Shown piece after piece: positions 1-6,358 of a stretch of 11,908 nt of DNA. Positions within the stretch are counted from its first letter, which is position 1, and every line of letters begins with the position of its first letter. The notes under the pieces were generated by a model, which ran no database searches, was not told where the DNA came from, and saw only the letters and a list, made by a program, of their open reading frames with translations. The position numbers were made by a program, and so were the translations under genes. Origin of the DNA: JAJZCD01 sp964570005 (lineage in GTDB: Bacteria > Patescibacteriota > Saccharimonadia > Saccharimonadales > UBA4665); contig CAZMWE010000037.1 of the NCBI GenBank assembly GCA_964570005.1, positions 1 through 11,908 of the forward strand, in the 5' to 3' direction.

Positions 1-829
1 ATATATCATCAAGACTACATAGCTCATCCGTATCCTGCACGTCCGTCCAGATAGCATGGGTGGTAGTAGCGCCGTCGGTGGCCGCAAATGTGCTCGTATA
101 CACCCGTATCCCGCTATCAAGCCTACTTAGCTGTCCTCTCACGAACCGCTGGATAGATTTCTCAGTCGGCCCCCACTCGCAGAGCAGGAGGAGTACGGGT
201 ATCTCACTTTCTGTTTCCTCCCACCCGCTATCATCAAAAAACTCAGTATACTCCTTTAGCTTGTTTATCAAATCATTCCGTGATTGCCGGTCGCGTACTA
301 TGTCGAAGAAGAAGCGGTGCGGCTGCTCCGGGTCGTCACTGGGGAGGGACAGGAAAGCGTCCGGCAGTTTTTCCGGGAAATAGCTATAACGCCGCATGTC
401 CCGCTGCGTAAAGACCTTCAAGTCAGGGTAATGCTTTTGCAGCGCCAGTGTTTGCCCGTACACGTTTAGATGATACCGGATAAACGGGAGACCCGTAACC
501 GACTTGTCGCGGTAGCTTTCCTGGAACGCCTGGTCGTCAACGTATTCATGGTCAGGCAATTCTCGTAGGTACTTCAAGCCCTTTGGCGTTAGATAATACG
601 CAGCCGGTACGTTCTGCAAGGTCAACTGTTTTTCTAACCGCTTACCTAAATATTCATGGCCTACTAATATCTCCAACTTCTCATATAGCCCATTCTCTGG
701 CTTTACCCCCAAGCTACCGGCTAATAACTGTCTACTAACAAACCTGTATCTATATACAATCTCTAATACTTTTACCTGACCACTATTTAACTTATCTCTC
801 ACATACTTCTGTTTAATAACTCTAGCCAT
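1..829 (-). CDS. Replication-relaxation-like protein, partial (C-terminus beyond left edge)
   Basis: The minus strand is open without a stop for 276 codons from the ATG at 829 to the window edge, so only the N-terminal part is visible. Residues about 15-95 form a winged-helix-like unit (VLEIVYRYRFVSRQLLAGSL, then an LTPKGLKYL wing), followed by a segment with PDAF (156-159), FFFDIVRDR (173-181) and KLKEYTEFF (190-198), then a hydrophobic strand PVLLLLCEW. This order resembles the Replic_Relax family (winged helix plus PD-(D/E)xK-like core) found with plasmid replication or mobilisation genes. The family call is from memory of its pattern, not a search. Its early codons favour AGA/AGG, TTA and GTA, unlike the GC-rich neighbours, which suggests transfer. 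Start: ATG 829 has no clear Shine-Dalgarno; a GTG at 847 is the only other upstream option before an in-frame stop at 862-860. Alternative: a helix-turn-helix protein of unknown role. Confidence 0.72.
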   Translation of the reverse strand, partial: MARVIKQKYVRDKLNSGQVKVLEIVYRYRFVSRQLLAGSLGVKPENGLYEKLEILVGHEYLGKRLEKQLTLQNVPAAYYLTPKGLKYLRELPDHEYVDDQAFQESYRDKSVTGLPFIRYHLNVYGQTLALQKHYPDLKVFTQRDMRRYSYFPEKLPDAFLSLPSDDPEQPHRFFFDIVRDRQSRNDLINKLKEYTEFFDDSGWEETESEIPVLLLLCEWGPTEKSIQRFVRGQLSRLDSGIRVYTSTFAATDGATTTHAIWTDVQDTDELCSLDDI

Positions 830-857
830 TCTTACATCGCTACTCACTCTTTCTTTT

Positions 858-876
858 CTCTATACTATGTATAGAG
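858..876. repeat. Perfect 8-bp inverted repeat, candidate operator
   Basis: CTCTATAC (858-865) and GTATAGAG (869-876) are perfect inverted copies around a 3-base centre, TAT. Pyrimidine-rich flank on the left and purine-rich flank on the right extend the symmetry imperfectly. It lies about 30 bases upstream of the minus-strand gene at 829 and overlaps -10-like words for that strand (868-873 and 859-864), so it could be a repressor site. There is no adjacent T-tract for a terminator in the nearest outward direction. The function is inferred. Confidence 0.5.
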
Positions 877-900
877 TAGAAAAAGAAAAAAGGAAAGTAT

Positions 901-946
901 AAACAGGGTAAAACAGGTTAAATATACCCTACACGGGTATTGGGTA
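901..946. repeat. Cluster of GGGTA/TACCC words with a 10-bp tandem repeat
   Basis: Two adjacent 10-mers, AAACAGGGTA (901-910) and AAACAGGTTA (911-920), differ at one base. GGGTA occurs at 906-910, 935-939 and 942-946, and its complement TACCC at 925-929. ATACCC (924-929) and GGGTAT (935-940) form an inverted repeat with a 5-base loop. Such a dense, helically spaced cluster in an AT-rich spacer beside a replication-type gene resembles a set of protein-binding sites, either an operator array or iterons. Which protein binds cannot be told from the window. Confidence 0.5.
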
Positions 947-1031
947 ATTTAGTGTTGTAGAAAGTACTAAAACTATTGGTAAATCTCGTACGCTTTTTAA
1001 GTAACACGTAAGGCTCTGTGCGCACTCCTTG

Positions 1032-1136
1032 GTGGCTCTTTCAATAACCCCCACGACGACCATACAATGGTTCGCATTCGTCGGGCTGGCTATTCTCGTT
1101 ATATTGTTTTGGCTCTATTGCCACACACGCAGCTAA
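1032..1136 (+). CDS. Possible 34-residue single-TM peptide or gene remnant
   Basis: From GTG 1032 (or TTG 1029) the frame reads SITPTTTIQW followed by a run of hydrophobic residues, FAFVGLAILVILFWLY, and the tail CHTRS before TAA 1134-1136. A Thr/Pro stretch, one membrane helix and a short basic end resemble the C-terminal anchor of a surface protein. It could therefore be a tiny membrane peptide, the tail of a decayed surface-protein gene, or chance. There is no ATG and no good ribosome-binding site, and the frame is closed upstream by TAA at 1002-1004. Weakly supported. Confidence 0.2.
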   Translation: MALSITPTTTIQWFAFVGLAILVILFWLYCHTRS

Positions 1137-1152
1137 CGTTAGGCCAAGGGTT

Positions 1153-1158
1153 TATACT
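1153..1158 (+). promoter_or_regulatory. -10 box TATACT, leaderless start for the 1165 gene
   Basis: TATACT ends 6 bases before the ATG at 1165, so transcription would begin at or next to the start codon. No clear -35 hexamer lies at the expected distance. The same arrangement recurs before the genes starting at 2702 (minus), 6359, 10572 (minus) and 11299. Confidence 0.6.
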
Positions 1159-1164
1159 GGTGGT

Positions 1165-2052
1165 ATGGCGAACCGCAATTTCTCCATACGTGACAACACC
1201 ATCAAATATCCGGACGAACCGGATGAGCTGAACGAGCACGTGCAGGACCCGGGTGATCCGGATGGATTAGTCGCGGCCGAACAACGCAAGCGCTGGCAGG
1301 AAACGCACCCTGTGCCGCAGCGTACTCCACAGGCTATGTACCGGCCCAAAAGACTTTGGCCCAGGATTATCATCGTAATGGTGGTGTTAGTGGCTGCCGC
1401 GTTCGGGTCGTATTGGCTGGGCAGTAAACAGGCGGCCAAAAAGGAGGCGGAGCATCCGAAGGTAACTAGGCAGAGTAACCAGCAGCAAGCGGACACTAAC
1501 CAAGCTGCGACAACCGTAACAAAGCATTACGATTCCAGCACGTTTACGCTTGGCTTCGATTATCCCCAAACCTGGACGGTCAACGACACCCCGGCCAAGC
1601 TCACCGTGAGCTCGCCAGCTACGCAACTTGTCACTGGTACGGGTTCCAAAACCAGCGTGCAGGTAGTTGTGACTATTCAGAATCACCAAACGGCCATTCC
1701 CGGCTTCCCGGCTGGCGGCGCGGTGGCGGCGTTGGACTCTGATCACCTTACCTATAAACAACCGTCTAGCATCCAACGTGCCCAAACGTACTTAAGCTAC
1801 TTAAGTTACACTGGCTCAGCTGATCTCGATGCTCTGTACATTACCGGCGATAACGGCTACCAGCAAGGGCAGCAAATCCCCATGAACGATGTCACAAAAA
1901 GCGACCCGCTGATCAGTATCAGCTTCAACGCCTGCCCCGACGAAAACTGCACCACGGTCAAGCCCGTTACGCTCAATGCTCACGATTGGAAATCCACGGC
2001 CGTGAGCAAAGCCGTGACCAATCTGATACAGTCGCTGGTGCTCCAGGGTTAA
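1165..2052 (+). CDS. Single-pass membrane-anchored extracytoplasmic protein of unknown function
   Basis: The 295-residue protein has a charged, Pro-containing cytoplasmic tail (1-65), basic residues just before one membrane helix (about 67-86, IIIVMVVLVAAAFGSYWLG), a Gln/Asn/Thr-rich linker (to about 120) and an external domain (121-295). That domain opens with YDSSTFTLGFDYPQTWTV, a pattern seen in PsbP/Mog1-like lipoprotein domains, but this likeness is only suggestive. Cys257 and Cys262 (ACPDENC) are the only cysteines in the domain and could form a disulfide. The start is fixed by a -10 box 6 bases upstream. It converges with the AlkA-like gene across 14 bases with no hairpin between them. 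I do not recognise a specific function; a role in the envelope is inferred from topology. Confidence 0.85.
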   Translation: MANRNFSIRDNTIKYPDEPDELNEHVQDPGDPDGLVAAEQRKRWQETHPVPQRTPQAMYRPKRLWPRIIIVMVVLVAAAFGSYWLGSKQAAKKEAEHPKVTRQSNQQQADTNQAATTVTKHYDSSTFTLGFDYPQTWTVNDTPAKLTVSSPATQLVTGTGSKTSVQVVVTIQNHQTAIPGFPAGGAVAALDSDHLTYKQPSSIQRAQTYLSYLSYTGSADLDALYITGDNGYQQGQQIPMNDVTKSDPLISISFNACPDENCTTVKPVTLNAHDWKSTAVSKAVTNLIQSLVLQG

Positions 2053-2066
2053 GATCTTCCTTATTG

Positions 2067-2702
2067 CTAGACTGCCGGCGCATTGTCGAGTGCTTGCCAG
2101 ATGTACCAGCTGGCGACGCTTTCATATGGGTGCCAGCCATGCTCTACGGCCAGATCAGTAACCTGCTGCGGCGTCGGCGCGTCAGTAAATCCGTAGAGTT
2201 TGCGTATGCCGTTGCGTATCCCTAAGTCCCCTACTGGCAGCACATCGGTGCGTCCCATGCAGAACATCAGGAACATGTGTGCTGTCCACTCGCCAATGCC
2301 TTTGACGGCTGTGAGTTCCGCAATCACTTTGTCATTGCTCAGGCCGTCCAGGTGGTCGAACCGCACCCGGCCGTCGGCGACGTGCTGTGCCAGATCCAGC
2401 ACGTAGGCAGCTTTGGCTCGCGAAAATCCCAGACCACGCAGCGTGTCGACATCGGTCGTCAGGATTTGTTCAGCTGTCGGGAACACGCCGCTGAACAAAG
2501 CGCGGAACCGCTGCTCGATTGCCCGCGCCGCATACACACTCAGCTGCTGGCTGATAATGGCGTCCACGAGCGCCTGGTAATAGTCCGTGTTGGGCCGGAT
2601 AGTGCACAGCCCTTTGGCGGCAATAACTGGCTGCAGTACGGCGTCGTGCTGCGCTAAATGTTCCGCTGCGGCTTGGGCTACTGCCTCACTCATGCGTTCC
2701 AT
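2067..2702 (-). CDS. DNA-3-methyladenine glycosylase II (AlkA-type HhH-GPD)
   Basis: Predicted to remove alkylated purines from DNA by cleaving the N-glycosidic bond, the first step of base excision repair. The 211 residues match a compact HhH-GPD enzyme: YYQALVDAIISQQLS (41-55) at the domain start, LRGLGFSRAKAAYVLDLA (88-105), helix-hairpin-helix LTAVKGIGEWTA (130-141), catalytic Asp159 in LPVGDLGIRNG, and the C-terminal WHPYESVASWYIWQ typical of the family. It lacks the extra N-terminal domain of E. coli AlkA, as in many short bacterial homologues. The frame stays open to 2918, but that extension overlaps the divergent gene and lacks family features. ATG 2702 has a TATACT box 7 bases upstream and is chosen; ATG 2693 is possible. 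Confidence 0.92.
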   Translation of the reverse strand: MERMSEAVAQAAAEHLAQHDAVLQPVIAAKGLCTIRPNTDYYQALVDAIISQQLSVYAARAIEQRFRALFSGVFPTAEQILTTDVDTLRGLGFSRAKAAYVLDLAQHVADGRVRFDHLDGLSNDKVIAELTAVKGIGEWTAHMFLMFCMGRTDVLPVGDLGIRNGIRKLYGFTDAPTPQQVTDLAVEHGWHPYESVASWYIWQALDNAPAV

Positions 2703-2709
2703 ACTACTA

Positions 2710-2715
2710 AGTATA
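2710..2715 (-). promoter_or_regulatory. -10 box TATACT for the AlkA-like gene
   Basis: On the minus strand TATACT is followed by 7 bases (TAGTAGT) and the ATG at 2702. This predicts a leaderless or near-leaderless mRNA and decides the start against the longer open frame. The sequence TATACTTAG closely matches TAGACTTAG before murC (10572, minus). Confidence 0.62.
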
Positions 2716-2740
2716 TATTTATTCTCGCCTAAGTCTCTGC

Positions 2741-2746
2741 TACGAT
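2741..2746 (+). promoter_or_regulatory. Extended -10 (TGC-TACGAT) plus Shine-Dalgarno for the 2767 gene
   Basis: TGC precedes TACGAT, forming an extended -10 element, and AAGGA at 2754-2758 lies 8 bases before ATG 2767. This is one of few starts in the window with a good Shine-Dalgarno sequence. Together with the minus-strand box at 2710-2715 it makes a compact divergent promoter region. Confidence 0.45.
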
Positions 2747-2766
2747 ATGGGTAAAGGACAAGCGAA

Positions 2767-4731
2767 ATGGCCGAACCCGAACCAGCGGAACCAAAAAACA
2801 AACCCGACAAAACACCCTCCTCGGATAGTACTGCCTCAGTCACCGAACCTGACCACTCGAACGCGGACAGCCCAGACGACCCAGTCACCGATAAGGTTGT
2901 CGATGATATCACCCGCACAGAAGGTGACGATGAGCTGAAAGCTCAGGACGAGGCTGCAGGTAAAACTGCAGCTGCAAAGCAGGGCGGTCGATTCAAAGAA
3001 GTGTGGCGCAACTGGTGGCACAGTCCGGCCAAGCGGTGGGGAACCGTGGCTGCTGGCGTAGTCATTGTAGCCACGCTGTTTGCCGTGCCGCTCACACGCT
3101 ATGAAGTGCTGGGACTGTTCATACGAGAGAAAGTGACGGTACAGGTGCTAGACAGTCAGACCGGTACAGCGGTGAGTGGGGCACAGGTACAGCTGGGTGC
3201 TGTGAATACTGAAACCGACGGTGAAGGCAAGGCGGTGCTCCATCCCCATACGGGCAGTAGGCATCTGCAGATAAGCAAAAAGTATTATGGCAGCAGTAAT
3301 CAGACACTTTTGGTTACGCTCTCGCCAGCCAGCAATGTGTTCAAGGTCAAGTTAGTGGCGCTGGGCCGCCGGGTACCGGTAAAAGTAGTGAATAAGCTGA
3401 CTGGCAAACCAGTTGCCGGGGCCAAAATTATGGCCGGTGCCACTACCGCCAAGACCGACAAGAATGGCCTCGCGACAGTGGTCCTGCAATCGGGTGCCGG
3501 CACGCAAGCCGGGACGGTCAGTCTGGGTGGCTACAATGACACTAAGGTAACCATTGATGCCAACGGTAACCTGACCAAAGACACTTTCGATATTACACCT
3601 GCCGGCAAGCTCTATTTCCTTAGCAATCTCAGCGGTAGCATCGATGTTGTCAAAACCAATCTGGACGGCACTGCCCGCCAGACAGTGCTCGCCGGTACGG
3701 GCAACGAAGACCGTTACAGTACATCGCTGCTCGCCTCGCGCGACTGGAAATACCTAGCACTGCTCAGTAAGCGCAGCGGCGATAACGCCAGTGTGTACCT
3801 TATTGACACCACCAATGGCGACAAGCTTAGCACTATCGACGAGGGCAATGCCAATTTCAGCTTGGTTGGATGGAGCGGCGATCGCTTTATCTATGAGGTC
3901 GACCGTAGTCCTACGATATCAAACGGACAAAAAAACAAGTATGCGCTTAAGAGTTTCGACCCAACGACCGGCCACACATTACTGCTAGATCAGACTGACG
4001 GCAGCACAATTACTGGTAACCCAGACCCGGGTTGGGTGGATAATCCTGGGGTCACTCAGCAGACCTTCAATGGCGTTTACCTATTAGGCAGTAGCGTCGT
4101 ATATCTCAAGCAGTGGTATAGCACGGGCTATAAGTTTATTCCGGGTCAGAATAGCGGTCTTCAAAGCTATCTGAACGGTAAGTCCGCAGAGCTGGATACG
4201 ATTGGGGCGGACGGGTCAAACCATAAAGTCGTAAAAACCTTTGCTCCGAACGGAACCATCTATGTGCCGTATCCAGCTAACAATGTACAGATAAATCTAG
4301 ACTCCCGCTTATATGAACCCCAAAGCCTCTATTTGGCATATTCAGACGACAACGGTAATACAACGTATTACGATTACGAAGATGGCAAGGTTACTGATGC
4401 GCCCGACGTGACACGGGACGTATTTGACAATACGCCTTATCCGACCTATCTGACCTCACCTTCCGGTAATCAAACATTCTGGGCGGATCAGCGAGACGGC
4501 AAAAACTTGCTAAACGTTGGTGACATCGACGGAAAAGATCCAAAGCAGGTCGGTAATTTGACTGACTATAACCCCTACGGCTGGTACGGTGACAGCTACC
4601 TGTTGGTCAGCAAAAACAGCAGCGAGCTGTATGTAATACCCGCAACCGGCGGCACACCGCTCAAAATCACCGACTACTACAAACCGGCCATCAGCTACTA
4701 TGGGTACGGTGGCGGTTACGGCGGACTATAG
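2767..4731 (+). CDS. Anchored surface protein: two Ig/CnaB-like repeats and a beta-propeller-like domain
   Basis: A 654-residue protein. Residues 1-75 are an acidic, Pro/Ser/Asp-rich cytoplasmic tail. Basic and Trp residues (KEVWRNWWHSPAKRW) lead into one membrane helix (about 92-109). Two similar beta-sandwich units follow, at about 122-196 (VTVQVLDSQTGTAVSGAQV...TDGEGKAVL) and 202-275 (VPVKVVNKLTGKPVAGAKI...TDKNGLATV), of the PEGA/CnaB/carboxypeptidase-regulatory type. From about 278 to 640 comes a repetitive blade-like region (KLYFLSNLSGSIDVVKTNLDG, YLALLSKRSGDNASVYLIDT, NQTFWADQRDGKNLLNVGDI) resembling a TolB/WD40-type propeller. The C-terminus is Tyr/Gly-rich (YYGYGGGYGGL). A role in surface binding or adhesion is inferred; no catalytic motif is visible. 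Start: AAGGA 8 bases upstream of ATG 2767. Confidence 0.85.
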   Translation: MAEPEPAEPKNKPDKTPSSDSTASVTEPDHSNADSPDDPVTDKVVDDITRTEGDDELKAQDEAAGKTAAAKQGGRFKEVWRNWWHSPAKRWGTVAAGVVIVATLFAVPLTRYEVLGLFIREKVTVQVLDSQTGTAVSGAQVQLGAVNTETDGEGKAVLHPHTGSRHLQISKKYYGSSNQTLLVTLSPASNVFKVKLVALGRRVPVKVVNKLTGKPVAGAKIMAGATTAKTDKNGLATVVLQSGAGTQAGTVSLGGYNDTKVTIDANGNLTKDTFDITPAGKLYFLSNLSGSIDVVKTNLDGTARQTVLAGTGNEDRYSTSLLASRDWKYLALLSKRSGDNASVYLIDTTNGDKLSTIDEGNANFSLVGWSGDRFIYEVDRSPTISNGQKNKYALKSFDPTTGHTLLLDQTDGSTITGNPDPGWVDNPGVTQQTFNGVYLLGSSVVYLKQWYSTGYKFIPGQNSGLQSYLNGKSAELDTIGADGSNHKVVKTFAPNGTIYVPYPANNVQINLDSRLYEPQSLYLAYSDDNGNTTYYDYEDGKVTDAPDVTRDVFDNTPYPTYLTSPSGNQTFWADQRDGKNLLNVGDIDGKDPKQVGNLTDYNPYGWYGDSYLLVSKNSSELYVIPATGGTPLKITDYYKPAISYYGYGGGYGGL

Positions 4732-4744
4732 CCGGCAAAGCGTA

Positions 4745-4750
4745 TATAAT
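4745..4750 (+). promoter_or_regulatory. Consensus -10 TATAAT upstream of the 4793 operon
   Basis: A perfect TATAAT ends 42 bases before ATG 4793, just after the stop of the preceding gene. It overlaps TTGACT (4750-4755), which could be a -35 for a second start with TTAAAG (4773-4778, 17-base spacing). CTTAA and TTAAG (4772-4786) form a small inverted repeat in the leader. Which start is used is unclear; either would drive the run to 7389. Confidence 0.42.
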
Positions 4751-4792
4751 TGACTCTAGCGTGCTTTTTCACTTAAAGCGCTTAAGAGACAT

Positions 4793-5548
4793 ATGAGTAT
4801 TGTGCCGCTACTTTCCGGCTACACCAGCAATCCCGGCGCCGCCGGGCAGGCGTCGGCTGTGCTGCTGCTGGCCTTTCTGGCAACTTTTGTCTGCGCCCGC
4901 GCCTATACCCGGCTGGCTCGGATTCGCGGCTGGCGCAGCACGCATATAGCTGGCATACATACCCACCACCTTGTATTTGGTGTGGTTATAGCGTTTACCG
5001 CCGGGGCTGTGGAGTTTGCACTGCCTCCCCGGGAAGGCGCGGTACGCTTGTTTTTGGCGGGGTTATTTGGGTGTGGCGCGGCACTGGCACTGGATGAGTT
5101 TGCCCTGGCAGTACACCTGCAGGATGTGTACTGGGAGGAGGAAGGCCGGAAATCGGTGGATGCGGTCGTGATCGCGGCGCTGTTATTTTTATTGTTGGCG
5201 CTTCATACTGCCCCGCTCGGCCGTGCAGCTAAATTACCGCCGACACTCTTGTTATGCGTGGAGGTAGCGAACCTGGCACTGGTCCTGGTGGCCGCACTCA
5301 AAGGCAAGATTTTAATAGCCGTCGTCGGGGTGTTCGTACCGGCGTTGGCCGCCATTGGCGCTATTCGTCTGGCCGAACCCGGGTCGATCTGGGCCCGCCA
5401 TATGTATGGGACTAGGAGCACCAAAATGGCTGCAGCGATAGAAAGATACAGGGAATATGACCGCGTGTGGCAGCCGCACAAAGAGCATCTAAGGGATGTT
5501 GTGGGTGGCAAAACAGGACGGCCCAGACAGCATGGTAGAAGACGATAA
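4793..5548 (+). CDS. Histidine-rich polytopic membrane protein of unknown function
   Basis: A 251-residue protein with about six predicted membrane helices (roughly 20-38, 59-77, 84-104, 122-142, 150-169, 172-192) and a basic C-terminal cytoplasmic tail rich in Arg/Lys (from about 200). Polar residues near the membrane stand out: HIAGIHTHHL (51-60) before helix 2, and DEFALAVHLQDVYWEEEGRK (101-120) between helices 3 and 4. Clustered His, Asp and Glu could form a metal or catalytic site. I recall similar DEFAL-H-DVYW-EEGR proteins annotated only as integral membrane proteins in actinobacteria and candidate phyla, so this seems a conserved uncharacterised family. It overlaps the MutY-like gene by 17 bases, implying co-transcription and possible translational coupling. 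Confidence 0.82.
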   Translation: MSIVPLLSGYTSNPGAAGQASAVLLLAFLATFVCARAYTRLARIRGWRSTHIAGIHTHHLVFGVVIAFTAGAVEFALPPREGAVRLFLAGLFGCGAALALDEFALAVHLQDVYWEEEGRKSVDAVVIAALLFLLLALHTAPLGRAAKLPPTLLLCVEVANLALVLVAALKGKILIAVVGVFVPALAAIGAIRLAEPGSIWARHMYGTRSTKMAAAIERYREYDRVWQPHKEHLRDVVGGKTGRPRQHGRRR

Positions 5549-6341
5549 GCGGCTGTTTCTGGAGACCTTGTGGGATTTTTATGCACGCCATGGACGTGAT
5601 TTGCCGTGGCGCATAGCTGAACCGGACGGAAGCTTTGATCCATATAAGATCATGGTGAGCGAGCTGATGCTGCAACAGACCCAAGTGGCACGTGTCGTCC
5701 CGAAATATTACGAGTTTTTGCAGCACTTTCCGACCGTGCAGGCGCTGGACCGGGCTGATCTGGGTGACGTGCTGCGCACCTGGCAAGGCCTGGGCTATAA
5801 CCGCCGGGCTAAGTTTTTGCATGAGGCGGCCAAGGCGGTGCGGCGCTTGGGCTATTTTCCGGATACGCTTAGTGGCTTAGTGAATCTGCCGGGTATCGGT
5901 CCGAATACTGCCGGGGCAATGCTGGCCTATGCCTATAACCAACCGGCCATATTCATTGAAACCAATATTCGCACTGTCTACATCCATCACTTTTTTGCCG
6001 ATAAAACCGCTATCGCCGACAAAGCTATCCGCGAGCTGCTTGAACAGACGCTCGACGCTGAGCAGCCACGCGAGTTCTACTGGGCGATCATGGATTATGG
6101 TAGCTACCTCAAAGCGACCGTCGGCAATCCCAACAAAGCCAGCAGGCACTATACCAGACAGTCCAAATTTAGCGGTTCCCGCCGGCAAGTGCGCGGGCAA
6201 ATTATCCGCGTGCTTGGTACCGGCGACCATACGCTACAGCAGCTGCATAGCGTTGTTGCGGATAGTCGGCTCGAAAGTGTGCTGCAGGATCTCGTTGCCG
6301 AAGGCATGATCCGCATGAACGGTAGCGCGTACCGCCTGTAG
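5532..6341 (+). CDS. MutY/EndoIII-family adenine glycosylase-like protein, Fe-S-less with C-terminal winged helix
   Basis: Predicted base excision repair glycosylase, probably acting on adenine mispaired with 8-oxoguanine if it is a true MutY. In 269 residues it shows LPWR (24-27), VSELMLQQTQVARVVPKYYEF (42-62) with catalytic Glu44, WQGLGYNRRAKFLHEAA (84-100), and HhH LVNLPGIGPNTAGAML (116-131), with Asn125 where bifunctional EndoIII has Lys. The conserved catalytic Asp is Glu143 (IFIETNIRTV). The four-cysteine Fe-S motif expected after IMDYGSYL (187-193) is absent; no cysteine occurs anywhere. The MutY Nudix-like C-terminal domain is missing. Instead residues 216-269 (RRQVRGQIIRVLG...LQDLVAEGMI...AYRL) look like a winged helix. 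ATG 5532 is chosen from family length; in-frame ATG 5496 would add 12 residues. It overlaps the upstream gene. Confidence 0.85.
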   Translation: MVEDDKRLFLETLWDFYARHGRDLPWRIAEPDGSFDPYKIMVSELMLQQTQVARVVPKYYEFLQHFPTVQALDRADLGDVLRTWQGLGYNRRAKFLHEAAKAVRRLGYFPDTLSGLVNLPGIGPNTAGAMLAYAYNQPAIFIETNIRTVYIHHFFADKTAIADKAIRELLEQTLDAEQPREFYWAIMDYGSYLKATVGNPNKASRHYTRQSKFSGSRRQVRGQIIRVLGTGDHTLQQLHSVVADSRLESVLQDLVAEGMIRMNGSAYRL

Positions 6342-6342
6342 C

Positions 6343-6351
6343 TGATACAAT
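6343..6351 (+). promoter_or_regulatory. Extended -10 TGA-TACAAT for the 6359 gene
   Basis: TGA-TACAAT starts 2 bases after the MutY-like stop codon and ends 7 bases before ATG 6359. An internal promoter producing a leaderless mRNA is predicted within the same-strand run. Confidence 0.52.
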
Positions 6352-6358
6352 AGCGGAT

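Larger units (their letters stand above)
830..1164. other. AT-rich intergenic spacer between divergent genes
   Basis: This 335-base stretch separates the minus-strand gene ending the left module from the plus-strand gene at 1165. Its left half (to about 1010) is visibly AT-rich and holds the inverted repeat and GGGTA cluster. Its right half is richer in GC and holds a possible 34-codon frame (1032-1136) and the promoter of the next gene. No convincing tRNA, structured RNA or riboswitch was recognised. It may mark a boundary between an acquired module and the chromosome, but no attachment repeat or integrase is seen. Confidence 0.55.

Noticed and set aside
60..469. Plus-strand open frames (107 and 61 residues)
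   Set aside because: They lie opposite the well-supported minus-strand replication-relaxation-like gene, have no recognisable domain or start signal, and are read as shadows.
1065..1082. T-loop-like sequence GGTTCGCATTC suggesting a tRNA or tRNA-derived attachment site
   Set aside because: The invariant A58 position is C, the closing pair does not fit, and no acceptor, D or anticodon stems could be assembled around it.
830..1164. CRISPR array
   Set aside because: The repeats here are 5-10 bases long, without regular spacers of 25-40 bases, and no Cas gene is present.
2703..2918. 72-residue N-terminal extension of the AlkA-like protein
   Set aside because: The extension overlaps the divergent 2767 gene, has no family features, and a -10 box sits directly before ATG 2702.
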